Origin: Jeotgalibacillus proteolyticus
GTDB lineage: Bacteria > Bacillota > Bacilli > Bacillales > Jeotgalibacillaceae
Length of the DNA: 64,000 nt
Direction of reading: 5' to 3'
NCBI RefSeq assembly: GCF_002926065.1
Contig: NZ_PREZ01000002.1
Location: forward strand, 124,001-188,000
Positions 9,524 to 17,757 of the stretch are shown here, in pieces. The translations under genes and the position numbers were made by a program. Within the stretch, counting starts at the first letter, position 1. Each line of letters begins with the position of its first letter. The notes under the pieces were generated by a model. The model was not told where the DNA came from, made no database searches, and was given only the letters and a program-made list of their open reading frames with translations.

Positions 9524-11180
9524 GATTCTCTTCCTCCTTTGCGCCGCCAGCGGATACTTTATTTAAATTTTGTTCATGCTGGTCCTTTGGCTGCTCTAAT
9601 CCTGTATTAGTAAAGGCGGCTTCCAGGTCTTTCCGTAAGCCAAACCAATTTTTATTCGTATGACCGGAAACCAACATTCCGCCTTCTTCGGTCCTTTTCA
9701 CCCATACTCTTCGGTGGTTCCAGTATGCTCCCTGCACAACCCCAATCATAAAGATTGCACCGCCAAGTGCCAATATCCAGAGTGTCAGATCTTTTCTGAC
9801 TGTCAGACCGGAAACATCTCTTGTTTCGACCCCATTAAAGCTTAATTGATAATCATTTTCCCCAAGCGGCTCCAAATTCTGCTGGATGGCAATAAATGCA
9901 ACTTCACCGTCAGGGTGCTCCGGTGAGAACAATTTAAATAAAAATGCAGGATTATTAGGAACAGGAGAAGGACTTTGCGGTTCCCCGTTTTCAAATCCTG
10001 AGAAATCAGGATAATAGCCCATAAGCTCAACTCTGTGATCATCGTCGAGCTGGTATTCATCCTCAGGCTGTGTAAGATCGATTTCAAATGGTCCAAATGA
10101 ATCTCCTGATTCCTTTTGAACAAGATTGAAAGACATCGAGCGGAACTCCCCTTGTCTGAAATCCACCTGATAAAGAGCAAAATTATCAAATTTAAACGGC
10201 TGGTTTACCCGGATCGGGTGTTCTTCAACTTCGACCAGGTTGCTTGAATCTCCTGCGACGCCATCTTCTCTCTTTAATAAAATGGCATCAGTCTGGAAGT
10301 TTTTCGCTATAGCTCCAACCCTGTCAATTGTCGCTCCAAAAACCTCTTTATCTTCATCAGCGTCGTAGGTTTCTACAGTGAAGCCTTCACTTTTTAGAAA
10401 ATATTCCTGATCTGTTCCCGGAATAGCCATTGTTTCCCCTTCTCTGATCCACATGACCTCATCGACATACATTCCCGGCACAAATCGCAGCATAGCACCG
10501 ATTAAAAAGATGATGAGACCTGTATGATTCACATATGGCCCCCAGCGTGAAAACCTGCCCTTTTCAGCCAGAAGATTTCCATCCTCCTCCCGAATCCGGT
10601 ATCTTTTATTTCTCAGTCCATCCTTGATTTTTGAAAAGGTGTCAGATGAATAGAGGGGATACTCTGTATAAATGCGTTGTCTTTTCATAAAAGAAGCATG
10701 CCGATTTACACGCTGATGCTTTAACGCTTTATATAAAGGGATGACCCTGTCGAGACTGGCAATAATGATCGAGGTTCCAATGGCTGCAATTAAAAGCAAA
10801 TACCACCATGAATTATACAGGTCATGAAAACCCAGGATATAGTATATTTCCCCTGCCACTCCATAGCGCTCTTCATAATACACTTCGGGTGCTTCCAGTG
10901 GAGAAATAAATAAAACTTGCGGAAAGATGGTTCCTAATGCTGAAGCGGAAAGAGTTATGACGATCAGCCAAACCCCTACTTTTACGGAAGAAAAGAAGTT
11001 CCAGACTTTATCAATTATTGACCCGTTATAAGTCTGAGAGCGTCTGGCCATTCCCTCGTAACGCATCACATCGCTTGTCTTTTTCTCTTCTGCATCCGTG
11101 GTTAAAGCACGGCCGCATGATAAACAGAGCTCCGTTCCCTCCGGATTCACATGCCCGCACTTGCACGTTATTTCACTCAT
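9507..11180 (-). CDS. resB: Cytochrome c biogenesis protein ResB
   Basis: A 557-residue Ccs1-family protein. The N-terminus carries a zinc-ribbon-like stretch with four cysteines (CKCGH then CLSCG, about residues 5-22). Transmembrane helices follow at about 65-90, 120-145 and 215-235, then a large outer domain (about 240-480) and a final helix near 490. It partners ResC in system II haem delivery. The order resA-resB-resC with short gaps or overlaps is the same as in B. subtilis. Confidence 0.95.
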   Translation of the reverse strand: MSEITCKCGHVNPEGTELCLSCGRALTTDAEEKKTSDVMRYEGMARRSQTYNGSIIDKVWNFFSSVKVGVWLIVITLSASALGTIFPQVLFISPLEAPEVYYEERYGVAGEIYYILGFHDLYNSWWYLLLIAAIGTSIIIASLDRVIPLYKALKHQRVNRHASFMKRQRIYTEYPLYSSDTFSKIKDGLRNKRYRIREEDGNLLAEKGRFSRWGPYVNHTGLIIFLIGAMLRFVPGMYVDEVMWIREGETMAIPGTDQEYFLKSEGFTVETYDADEDKEVFGATIDRVGAIAKNFQTDAILLKREDGVAGDSSNLVEVEEHPIRVNQPFKFDNFALYQVDFRQGEFRSMSFNLVQKESGDSFGPFEIDLTQPEDEYQLDDDHRVELMGYYPDFSGFENGEPQSPSPVPNNPAFLFKLFSPEHPDGEVAFIAIQQNLEPLGENDYQLSFNGVETRDVSGLTVRKDLTLWILALGGAIFMIGVVQGAYWNHRRVWVKRTEEGGMLVSGHTNKNWFGLRKDLEAAFTNTGLEQPKDQHEQNLNKVSAGGAKEEENRDTTS

Positions 11181-11198
11181 TTGTAAGACCCCTTACCT

Positions 11199-11732
11199 TT
11201 ATGGCTTAATCATTTCCATATATGACGCTACCGTTTCTTCATCCATTCCACTCTTCACGACCTCAACAACCTCTCCTTCGGGGTTAATGAGCAGTGTAGT
11301 AGGCAATGGTCCTATTGCATAGCTGTACATCACATCTTTTTGAGAATCCCTTACAATAGGAAATGAAAGATTATATTTCTTCGCAAAATTCTTTACCTGG
11401 AATTCAGATTCACCTACATTTACTGCAAGAATCTGTACACCCTGATCTTTAAAAGCCTGATACTGATTTTCCATATAAGGCATTTCCTTTTCACAAGGCT
11501 TGCACCAGGTTCCCCAGAAGTTCAGGAAAACGCCCTGGCCTTTGTAGTCTGAAAGACGATGCGTTTCGCCGTTTAAATCAGTCAGTACAAAATCCGGTGC
11601 CTGATCTCCTGCTTTTACAATCATTCGTTCGTCTTCGGTTAATGTGGAATAAAGTGTATAGACAACTGCCGCAATTAATACAGATAGAATCGTTATTCGT
11701 ACAATTAAACGTTTTTTCTTGCGGTTATTCAC
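11199..11732 (-). CDS. resA: Thiol-disulfide oxidoreductase ResA
   Basis: A membrane-anchored, outward-facing thioredoxin-like protein that reduces apocytochrome c cysteines before haem attachment. With the GTG start at 11732 it has 177 residues: a signal anchor (about 8-27), then a TlpA-like domain with the active-site Cys77-Lys-Pro-Cys80 in FWGTWCKPC, and the conserved NVGES and cis-Pro GPLPTT motifs. The GTG is chosen because AAAAGGAGGT lies 6 bases upstream, and because the longer in-frame ATG at 11789 falls inside a TATAAT promoter element. ResA of B. subtilis has a similar length. Confidence 0.93.
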   Translation of the reverse strand: MNNRKKKRLIVRITILSVLIAAVVYTLYSTLTEDERMIVKAGDQAPDFVLTDLNGETHRLSDYKGQGVFLNFWGTWCKPCEKEMPYMENQYQAFKDQGVQILAVNVGESEFQVKNFAKKYNLSFPIVRDSQKDVMYSYAIGPLPTTLLINPEGEVVEVVKSGMDEETVASYMEMIKP

Positions 11733-11787
11733 TTGCTTACCTCCTTTTACAGTCCCGCCTTTATAAAATTCCGTTAGATTCTTTGCC

Positions 11788-11793
11788 ATTATA
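11788..11793 (-). promoter_or_regulatory. -10 element of the resA promoter
   Basis: A perfect TATAAT on the minus strand gives a transcription start near 11781, about 50 bases before the GTG of resA. No good -35 is present 16-18 bases upstream (ATTACG/TTACGG), as expected for a promoter that needs an activator. In B. subtilis this promoter is activated by ResD itself. Confidence 0.5.
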
Positions 11794-11840
11794 GCATTTG
11801 TTAAGCACCCGTAATGGAATAGTATTTGAATGAAGTGTGA

Positions 11841-11871
11841 AAACTACAATCTCTGTCGGAAATTGTAGTTT
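11841..11871 (-). terminator. Hairpin downstream of rluB
   Basis: Ten-pair stem AAACTACAAT / ATTGTAGTTT with an 11-base loop, about 45 bases past the rluB stop and followed on the minus strand by TTTTCAC. It probably separates rluB from the res operon, but the U-tract is short. Confidence 0.5.
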
Positions 11872-11916
11872 ATCTGGAGACAGCTTATAAGTTTTACAGT
11901 ACTTTTTTGTATTTCC

Positions 11917-12645
11917 TTACTTAGGACCGCTTTCCGCCAATGCCCGGAGCTGTTTTACTTCATGCGGGGTTAATTCTCTGGAGTCACCTGTGCTTAATCC
12001 GCCTAAATGCAGGAATGCATATCGTTCGCGCTTCAGCTTTTGAACTGGATGGCCGATTGCATCAAACATTCTTCTTACCTGGCGATTTCTTCCTTCGTGG
12101 ATGGTCAGCTCAACGATCGTTTTGTTTTTTGTTTTATCTGCTGAAATGACCTTCGCTCTTGCAGGAGCTGTCATCCCGTCTTCAAGCTTAATGCCCTTTT
12201 CAAGTTTTCTTAGAGATTCTCTTGAAACAAGCCCCTTCACTCTTGCTACATAGGTTTTATGAACCTCGTATTTAGGATGCGTAAGCAGATTGGCGAATTC
12301 TCCATCATTCGTTAACAGCAGCAGGCCGGAAGTATCGTAATCAAGACGGCCGACGGGATAAATCCGTTCTTCTACATAGGGCAAAAAGTCTGTTACCACC
12401 TTGCGTTTTTTATCATCACTTACCGCTGAAATAACGCCTGTTGGCTTATACAGAAGAAAATAAACCTTGTTTTCACGCTCTATTTTAACGCCCTCTACTT
12501 CAATCATGTCTGAATTGGTTACTTTTGTTCCGAGTTCAACTGTTACTTTTCCATTCACTTTCACTTTACCTGTTTTAATTAATTCTTCTGCTTTTCTGCG
12601 GGATGCTACTCCTGCATGAGCAATTACTTTTTGCAAACGTTCCAT
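11917..12645 (-). CDS. rluB: 23S rRNA pseudouridine synthase RluB
   Basis: A 242-residue RsuA/RluB-family enzyme. It has an N-terminal S4 RNA-binding domain (about 2-60, ERLQKVIAHAGVASRRKAEELI) and a catalytic domain with the Asp in GRLDYDTSGLLLLTND. It isomerises a uridine of 23S rRNA in the peptidyl-transferase region. The start is ATG 12645 behind GAGGTG; an ATG 15 bases upstream overlaps that ribosome binding site and is less likely. Divergent from scpA, as in B. subtilis where rluB precedes the res operon. Confidence 0.93.
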   Translation of the reverse strand: MERLQKVIAHAGVASRRKAEELIKTGKVKVNGKVTVELGTKVTNSDMIEVEGVKIERENKVYFLLYKPTGVISAVSDDKKRKVVTDFLPYVEERIYPVGRLDYDTSGLLLLTNDGEFANLLTHPKYEVHKTYVARVKGLVSRESLRKLEKGIKLEDGMTAPARAKVISADKTKNKTIVELTIHEGRNRQVRRMFDAIGHPVQKLKRERYAFLHLGGLSTGDSRELTPHEVKQLRALAESGPK

Positions 12646-12684
12646 CAGATTGCACCTCATTTTACTTGTTGTCTTTCTTAGTGC

Positions 12685-12712
12685 ATTATGGCATAGAAAG
12701 CCTTAAAAGCAA
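12685..12712 (-). promoter_or_regulatory. Sigma-A type promoter for rluB
   Basis: Minus strand TTGCTT (12707-12712), 16 bases, CATAAT (12685-12690), about 40 bases upstream of the rluB ATG. Confidence 0.45.
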
Positions 12713-12752
12713 ACTCTCTAAATTTTTGAAACATTTTAGCTTTTTTCACCTA

Positions 12753-12781
12753 TTGGAAGTGTCAGGCGTATGTTTTATACT
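12753..12781 (+). promoter_or_regulatory. Sigma-A type promoter for scpAB
   Basis: TTGGAA (12753-12758), 17 bases, TATACT (12776-12781). Transcription would start near 12788, which excludes the upstream in-frame ATG at 12784 and supports the scpA start at 12817. Confidence 0.55.
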
Positions 12782-12816
12782 AAGTGGAGATGTCAAAGAG
12801 GAAAATGGTGATAAAC

Positions 12817-13581
12817 ATGGAATACAGCGTTAAAGTAGAAGCATTTGAAGGTCCCCTTGATTTACTGCTTCATTTAATCCAGGGGCTCGAAATCGATATT
12901 TATGATATTCCAATGGCTGAAATTTCTGAGCAGTATATGCTCTATATACGCGCGATGAAGGTGATGGAATTAAATCTTGCCAGTGAATATCTGGTCATGG
13001 CTTCCACATTACTCGCGATTAAAAGCCGTATGCTATTGCCAAAGCATGAGGAAAGCTATGAGGGCAGCGACATAGAGATGGACGAAGACGACCCAAGAGA
13101 TGAACTTGTTGAAAGACTGATAGAATATAGAAAATATAAACAGGCTGCTATTGAGCTTAAGCAAAAAGAGGAAGACCGGGGCAGCTTTTATACAAAACCG
13201 CCTATTGATCTATCTGCCTATGAAACCGAAAAACAGGATTCGCTCGAGGATCTGAATATTGATCTCCATGATTTACTCGGCGCATTTCATAAATTAGTAA
13301 GAAGAAAGAAACTAAAAAAACCAATGGCCACACGTATAACGAGACAGGACATTTCCATTGAAAAACGAATGGAGGAGATACTAGTGGACCTTCAGCGCTT
13401 AAAAGGACCTGCTCTTTTCCATGAATTGTTTCCAATAGCCCAAAAGCCTCATATGGTTGTATCGTTCCTGGCCGTACTCGAATTAATGAAACGAAATGAA
13501 GTAACGATTCAGCAGGACCATAATTTTTCAGATATAATTGTAGAAGCATCAAAAGGAGTGACACTTGTTGCACAATCATGA
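12817..13581 (+). CDS. scpA: Segregation and condensation protein ScpA
   Basis: A 254-residue kleisin subunit of the SMC-ScpA-ScpB condensin that organises and segregates the chromosome. The N-terminal signature EGPLDLLLHLI is clear, followed by the acidic linker (EMDEDDPRDELVERLIEYR) and the C-terminal winged helix with HNFSDI. The start at 12817 matches the usual MEY start and follows GGTGAT. The stop overlaps the ScpB start region by 17 bases, so the two are coupled. Confidence 0.95.
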   Translation: MEYSVKVEAFEGPLDLLLHLIQGLEIDIYDIPMAEISEQYMLYIRAMKVMELNLASEYLVMASTLLAIKSRMLLPKHEESYEGSDIEMDEDDPRDELVERLIEYRKYKQAAIELKQKEEDRGSFYTKPPIDLSAYETEKQDSLEDLNIDLHDLLGAFHKLVRRKKLKKPMATRITRQDISIEKRMEEILVDLQRLKGPALFHELFPIAQKPHMVVSFLAVLELMKRNEVTIQQDHNFSDIIVEASKGVTLVAQS

Positions 13582-14167
13582 GTTACAGGCAATTATAGAA
13601 AGTTTACTATTTGCAGCAGGGGATGAAGGGTTAAGCAGCCAGCAGCTAGCCAATGTCCTTTCAATGCCTGAAGAGGAAGTTATTACATTCATGACAGCTT
13701 TAAAAAAGGTCTATGAGGATGACTCCCGGAGAGGAATCCACGTTATGGAGCTTGCAGGCACGTTTCAGCTGGCAACCAAAAGAGATATGGCCGATTACAT
13801 AAAACAGCTCGTCGAGAGCCCTTCTAATTCCACTCTTTCACAGGCAGGACTCGAAACACTTGCAGTAGTCGCATACAAACAGCCCATCACCCGGATGGCA
13901 ATCGAAGACATCCGTGGAGTAAAAACAGACCGTCCTTTGCAAACTCTCGCCTCAAAAGGTTTGATTAAAGAAATAGGGCGTGCTGAGGGTGCAGGGAGAG
14001 CGATTCTTTATGGAACTACAGATGAATTTCTGGACTACTTCGGATTAAAGGATCTTTCTCAGCTTCCGGTATTAATGGAGGATGCGGAGGAGCTGGACAG
14101 TGAAGAAGAAACTGATTTGTTCTTTAAATCACTTCAGCAAAGCCTTACAGTAAATAACGAAGAATAA
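13565..14167 (+). CDS. scpB: Segregation and condensation protein ScpB
   Basis: A 200-residue winged-helix protein of the SMC condensin complex. Characteristic segments are IIESLLFAAGDEGLS at the N-terminus and ETLAVVAYKQPITR, IRGVKTDRPL and GRAILYGTT in the second winged helix. Two TTG codons (13565 and 13568) are possible starts behind GGAG at 13555; 13565 gives the better spacing. The last gene of the scpAB unit, followed by a terminator. Confidence 0.95.
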   Translation: MLHNHELQAIIESLLFAAGDEGLSSQQLANVLSMPEEEVITFMTALKKVYEDDSRRGIHVMELAGTFQLATKRDMADYIKQLVESPSNSTLSQAGLETLAVVAYKQPITRMAIEDIRGVKTDRPLQTLASKGLIKEIGRAEGAGRAILYGTTDEFLDYFGLKDLSQLPVLMEDAEELDSEEETDLFFKSLQQSLTVNNEE

Positions 14168-14170
14168 GAG

Positions 14171-14209
14171 AACGGTGCTTTCAGGGAATCCTGAAGGTAC
14201 CGTTTTTTG
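14171..14209 (+). terminator. Terminator after scpB
   Basis: A 15-pair stem with two G-U pairs (14171-14185 with 14190-14204), a GAAT loop and a run of six T. Confidence 0.9.
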
Positions 14210-14237
14210 TCATGAAGGACAAGTTTTCACATACGCT
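14209..14237 (+). promoter_or_regulatory. Sigma-E promoter of the dacB-spmA-spmB operon
   Basis: GTCATGAA (14209-14216), 13 bases, CATACGCT (14230-14237). The sigma-E consensus is roughly GKCATATT and CATACAMT with 13-15 bases between; the match is 6/8 and 7/8. It lies about 20 bases before the dacB start, and dacB is a mother-cell sigma-E gene in B. subtilis. Confidence 0.65.
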
Positions 14238-14257
14238 ATTCTTAAGATTAAGGGTGG

Positions 14258-15358
14258 ATGGTGAAAAGAGTGAAGCATGCATTAAAAGTGGTTTTAATTC
14301 TTATGATCGGGTTTTCTTGTACAAGCATAAATGCTTTTGCAGCTCCCTCAACTTCAGCTGACCAGGCGATATTAATGGAAGCAGAAAGCGGGCGTATTCT
14401 TTATGAAAACAATTCCCATCAGGAGCAAAAAATAGCCAGCATCACAAAGATTATGACCGCCCACTTAGCAATTCAGCACGGCGATTTAGATGAGCTGGTA
14501 AAAATCAGTCCCGACGCCTCTGTAACCGAAGGATCAAGTCTTTATTTAAAGGCAGGTCAAAAAGTTTCTTTACTTGATTTGGTTTATGGCCTTTTACTGC
14601 GGTCAGGAAACGATTCAGCTGTTGCGATTGCTGAACATGTGAGCGGAAGCGTTGATGATTTTGCAAAACTGATGAACAAAGAAGCAAAAAGAATTGGGAT
14701 GAAAAACACTCATTTTACCAATCCGCATGGACTGGATTTGGATAACGAGCATTATTCTTCAGCCTTCGATATGGCTTTATTAACTCAGGAGGCCATCAAG
14801 GATAAAACCTTTGCAGAAATTTTCGGAACCACCAGTCATCGCGCTACAAGTCTTGCCCCCTCTCCTACCTGGAGCAATAAGCATCGTCTTGTAACGGGCA
14901 TGTATCCGCATGCAACGGGCGGGAAGACAGGTTTTACAAGGCTTGCAGGCCGTACCCTTGTAACAACAGCAAAAAGGGACGATATGTCCTTAATCGTTGT
15001 CACAATCAGAGCATCGAGTGACTGGAATGATCATATGAATTTATTTGAATATGGATTTTCTCATTACAAAAATGAACAAATTCTTCACCCGGATATCCTA
15101 CCCCCATTTCCCGGACAAAGCGAAAATGAATTTTACACACTAACCGAACCTTTCAGTTATCCGCTAACCAGTGAGGAGAAGTCAAAACTGACAATTGAAG
15201 GGAAGATTCCTTTTAACCGGAATACCCCCCCTATCGTTTATGTGAAGCTTGATGAGGAAATTATTCATAAACAGGAACTCGTCCGTGAGGTTCGCAGTGG
15301 CGGATTTACTCTATGGAATCGGATAGTAGATAAATTAAAATTCTGGCAGGATGAGTAA
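14258..15358 (+). CDS. dacB: Sporulation D-alanyl-D-alanine carboxypeptidase DacB
   Basis: A 366-residue penicillin-binding protein 5* type enzyme. A signal peptide (about 1-29, ending FAA) precedes the catalytic domain with SxxK at Ser61-Lys64 (SITK), SGN near 117 and KTG near 222 (GGKTGFT). It trims stem peptides in spore cortex peptidoglycan and so sets cross-linking. The next two genes are spmA and spmB, the classic operon. ATG 14258 and GTG 14261 are both possible starts behind AGGGTGG. Confidence 0.93.
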   Translation: MVKRVKHALKVVLILMIGFSCTSINAFAAPSTSADQAILMEAESGRILYENNSHQEQKIASITKIMTAHLAIQHGDLDELVKISPDASVTEGSSLYLKAGQKVSLLDLVYGLLLRSGNDSAVAIAEHVSGSVDDFAKLMNKEAKRIGMKNTHFTNPHGLDLDNEHYSSAFDMALLTQEAIKDKTFAEIFGTTSHRATSLAPSPTWSNKHRLVTGMYPHATGGKTGFTRLAGRTLVTTAKRDDMSLIVVTIRASSDWNDHMNLFEYGFSHYKNEQILHPDILPPFPGQSENEFYTLTEPFSYPLTSEEKSKLTIEGKIPFNRNTPPIVYVKLDEEIIHKQELVREVRSGGFTLWNRIVDKLKFWQDE

Positions 15359-15955
15359 ATGGTTAATCTTATTTGGATCGGCATGATTTTGGTCGGCATT
15401 GTATATAGCGTTCTGAATGGTACAACAGATAAGGTGAATGCGGCCATGTTTGAGGCGTCAACTCAGGCTGTGCAGCTAGTTATTGGGTTTGTTGCCGTTT
15501 TTACTTTTTGGCTTGGCATGATGGAAATTGCTAAACAGGCGGGGCTTTTGGAAAAGCTGACCAAACTCTTCCGTCCTTTTTTAATCAGGCTTTTTCCAGA
15601 GCTGTCACCAAAGGATCCGGCTTTAGGCTTTATTATGTCCAATATGACGGCCAATTTCTTTGGGCTTGGAAACGCCGCAACACCATTTGGATTAAAAGCA
15701 ATGAGTGCTCTGCAGGCCAACAATCGGGATAAAGCTGTTCCGACCCGCTCAATGATTACCTTTCTTTGTTTAAACACAGCGGCTTTAACCCTATTTCCGA
15801 CCACCGTTATTTCTTTAAGGATGACAAACGGGGCTCTTGATCCAATGGATATTGTCATTCCGACTTTTCTCGCAACCTGCTCGTCATGCGCGATAGCACT
15901 TACACTCGACCGTCTTTTTTACGTGTTTACATCTAATCGGAACAGGAGGCCGTAA
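15359..15955 (+). CDS. spmA: Spore maturation protein SpmA
   Basis: A 198-residue membrane protein of the nucleoside-recognition (Gate) family, with about five hydrophobic segments and the conserved NMTANFFGLGNAATPFGLKA stretch near residues 98-117. With SpmB it is needed for normal spore core dehydration. The ATG abuts the dacB stop codon with no spacer, which indicates strong translational coupling. Confidence 0.95.
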   Translation: MVNLIWIGMILVGIVYSVLNGTTDKVNAAMFEASTQAVQLVIGFVAVFTFWLGMMEIAKQAGLLEKLTKLFRPFLIRLFPELSPKDPALGFIMSNMTANFFGLGNAATPFGLKAMSALQANNRDKAVPTRSMITFLCLNTAALTLFPTTVISLRMTNGALDPMDIVIPTFLATCSSCAIALTLDRLFYVFTSNRNRRP

Positions 15956-16485
15956 TGAATGTAATAGCCGCTATTTCTACATTGTTCCTTCCTTCATTAG
16001 TTGTATTGATTCTGCTGTTTGCTTTGATTAAAAAAAAGGATGCATACGGTGCTTTTACTGAGGGAGGAAAAGAAGGAATACGTTTATCGGTATCACTGCT
16101 GCCCTTTTTGCTTGGGATGCTCGTCGCAATAAATATTTTACGGGCTTCCGGATTTTTGGATGCCATGAACCAGGCCCTTTCCCCGTTGCTTATTACTTTT
16201 AACATTCCTCCTGACCTGCTTCCACTGCTATTTATCAGGCCAATATCAGGCTCAGCGGCACTTGGAATGGTTGCAGACCTTACCGCAACATATGGAGCAG
16301 ATCATTTTATTTCACGGGCAGCAGCCATTGTCCAGGGAAGCACGGACACCACCCTGTATGTGTTGACCGTATATTTTGGAGCTGTAGGAATAAAAAAAAT
16401 GGGAAGAGCTCTGACGATTGGTCTTTTAGCGGATCTCGCCGGTATGACCACGGCCATTTTAATTACGTTGTGGTATTTCTCCTAA
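15955..16485 (+). CDS. spmB: Spore maturation protein SpmB
   Basis: A 176-residue membrane protein of the same Gate family as SpmA, with conserved RPISGSAALGM and QGSTDTTLYVL segments. It works with SpmA in spore core dehydration. The start overlaps the spmA stop by one base (TAATG). Confidence 0.95.
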   Translation: MNVIAAISTLFLPSLVVLILLFALIKKKDAYGAFTEGGKEGIRLSVSLLPFLLGMLVAINILRASGFLDAMNQALSPLLITFNIPPDLLPLLFIRPISGSAALGMVADLTATYGADHFISRAAAIVQGSTDTTLYVLTVYFGAVGIKKMGRALTIGLLADLAGMTTAILITLWYFS

Positions 16486-16518
16486 GCCGGTTTTGTTATT
16501 AGACTAAGCCGGTTTTGT
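16482..16518 (+). repeat. 15-bp direct repeat at 22-bp spacing before ypuF
   Basis: CTAAGCCGGTTTTGT occurs at 16482-16496 and again at 16504-16518. The first copy contains the spmB stop codon. The second ends two bases before TACTAT (16521-16526), which with GTGC in front resembles an extended -10. The 22-base period is about two helical turns, so both copies face the same side of the DNA. Confidence 0.6.
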
Positions 16519-16551
16519 GCTACTATAGGGGTGAAGTCCGGAGGTGAAGAG

Positions 16552-17088
16552 ATGAATAAATATCCTCAATCTTATATCGATTATCTGGTTCATTTTCATG
16601 GAGACAGAGATTATTTTGAATGCCATGAAGCGCTTGAAGAATTTTGGAAGGAACATACAGAGATGGACCGCAACTCGATCTGGGTAGCTTGGATTCAATT
16701 GGCCGTTGCGCTTTACCATCAGAGAAGAGGTAACTTTTCCGGAGCGAAACGTATGATTGAGAAAGCATTTAAGAAATTCCGGCATCACGAAAAGCAATTG
16801 CCTGAATTCGGTATGCAGCCTGCACTTTTTCTTGAGCAGCTTCAAAATCTAACCGCATCCATCACAGCTAAAACACCTTATACAAGCATTCAGCTGCCCA
16901 TAGATGACTTTTATTTAGAAAGCACCTGCAGGGAACAGTGTCTGAAAAAAGGGTTTACCTGGGGGCAAATAAGTGATCTGTCCGACCGGATGATAACTGA
17001 GAGGCACCGTCTGCGTGACCGGAGTGATGTTATTCTTCTCAGAGAAAAAGAATTAAGGAAAAGAAATAATAAACCGCGAACGTTTTAA
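16552..17088 (+). CDS. ypuF: DUF309 protein YpuF
   Basis: A 178-residue soluble protein with the DUF309 core HGDRDYFECHEALEEFWKEH near residues 13-32, where conserved His and Glu residues suggest metal or nucleotide binding. The biochemical function is unknown. The start is ATG 16552, chosen because GGAGGTG lies just upstream. In B. subtilis ypuF lies between ribT and scpA; here it stays next to ribT but converges on it. Confidence 0.85.
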   Translation: MNKYPQSYIDYLVHFHGDRDYFECHEALEEFWKEHTEMDRNSIWVAWIQLAVALYHQRRGNFSGAKRMIEKAFKKFRHHEKQLPEFGMQPALFLEQLQNLTASITAKTPYTSIQLPIDDFYLESTCREQCLKKGFTWGQISDLSDRMITERHRLRDRSDVILLREKELRKRNNKPRTF

Positions 17089-17108
17089 CAAAACTGAAGG
17101 TGCAAGAA

Positions 17109-17141
17109 AAAAACCACTGACTTTAAAAAGTCAGTGGTTTT
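17109..17141. terminator. Bidirectional terminator between ypuF and ribT
   Basis: Stem AAAACCACTGACTT / AAGTCAGTGGTTTT with a short loop. The ribT stop codon and last codons lie inside the right arm, so the terminator is partly coding. Confidence 0.88.
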
Positions 17142-17514
17142 CTTTATCAGCTTCTTTAATTTCTGAAGGTTCATCATTAACACATTTACTTAAAAATCCT
17201 TCTGTATAGCTAGTGCTTGAAAATTCCATATCAGGATACATTTCACGCAGAGTTGAAATCATCTTTTTTCCTATCCCTTCATTTCTATGGGACGGACTCA
17301 CTGATATATGCTGTATTAAGATGCTGTCATCAGTAATTTTAACGCCAACAAGACCGATAATATCTTCTTCCTTCCACAGAAAGAGCCGGTTGCTTTTATC
17401 TTCTTCATACATTTTCATCGACAATTGCAATTGCTTAATGTCTTTTTCTGTAGGCATAAAAGACATAAGACCCATGGCTATTTTTTCAAAGGACTTTTTG
17501 TATCTTATTAGCAT
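17131..17514 (-). CDS. ribT: GNAT acetyltransferase RibT, separated from the rib operon
   Basis: A 127-residue GNAT-fold protein beginning MLIRYKKSFEKIAMGLMSFMP, closely resembling RibT, the last gene of the Bacillus riboflavin operon. The acetyl-CoA site is visible as HISVSPSHRNEGIGKKM. Its substrate is not firmly established. Unlike in B. subtilis, no ribD, ribE, ribA or ribH lies upstream; the next gene is a tiny membrane ORF and then lysA. The stop codon lies within the terminator. Confidence 0.85.
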   Translation of the reverse strand: MLIRYKKSFEKIAMGLMSFMPTEKDIKQLQLSMKMYEEDKSNRLFLWKEEDIIGLVGVKITDDSILIQHISVSPSHRNEGIGKKMISTLREMYPDMEFSSTSYTEGFLSKCVNDEPSEIKEADKENH

Positions 17515-17638
17515 AGTTACCCCTCATCGTGGTTATGGTATGGTTAATTCAATCTCTGCAGGGAATCCGCACTTCCTCTGCAACCGCTTTTAATCATACT
17601 AGAAAATGAGCTGTAATTCAACTGCGGATCAATAATCC

Positions 17639-17734
17639 TTAAGCGATGAACAACCAATAGATAATTCCCCATCCAATTGCCATAACAATTAACAGGATAA
17701 ACAAGACTAAGTTTTGAGTCTTCACGCTGCTCAC
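17639..17734 (-). CDS. Small single-span membrane protein (31 residues)
   Basis: A short ORF starting at GTG 17734 (or GTG 17725, 28 residues), behind AAGGGA. After a short polar N-terminus it consists almost entirely of one hydrophobic helix (NLVLFILLIVMAIGWGIIYW) and ends FIA. It lies between ribT and lysA, on the same strand. The composition is typical of genuine bacterial membrane microproteins. No family is recognised. Confirmation would need conservation of the frame in relatives. Confidence 0.5.
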   Translation of the reverse strand: MSSVKTQNLVLFILLIVMAIGWGIIYWLFIA

Positions 17735-17757
17735 ATCCCTTACCCACCGAAATCTAC

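Noticed and set aside
17515-17638. Possible FMN riboswitch or rib promoter before ribT
   Set aside because: No RFN-element motifs and not enough sequence.
17544-17747. A 67-codon frame over the ribT-lysA gap
   Set aside because: It is in another frame of the region that encodes the more convincing 31-residue membrane ORF and has a composition typical of non-coding sequence.
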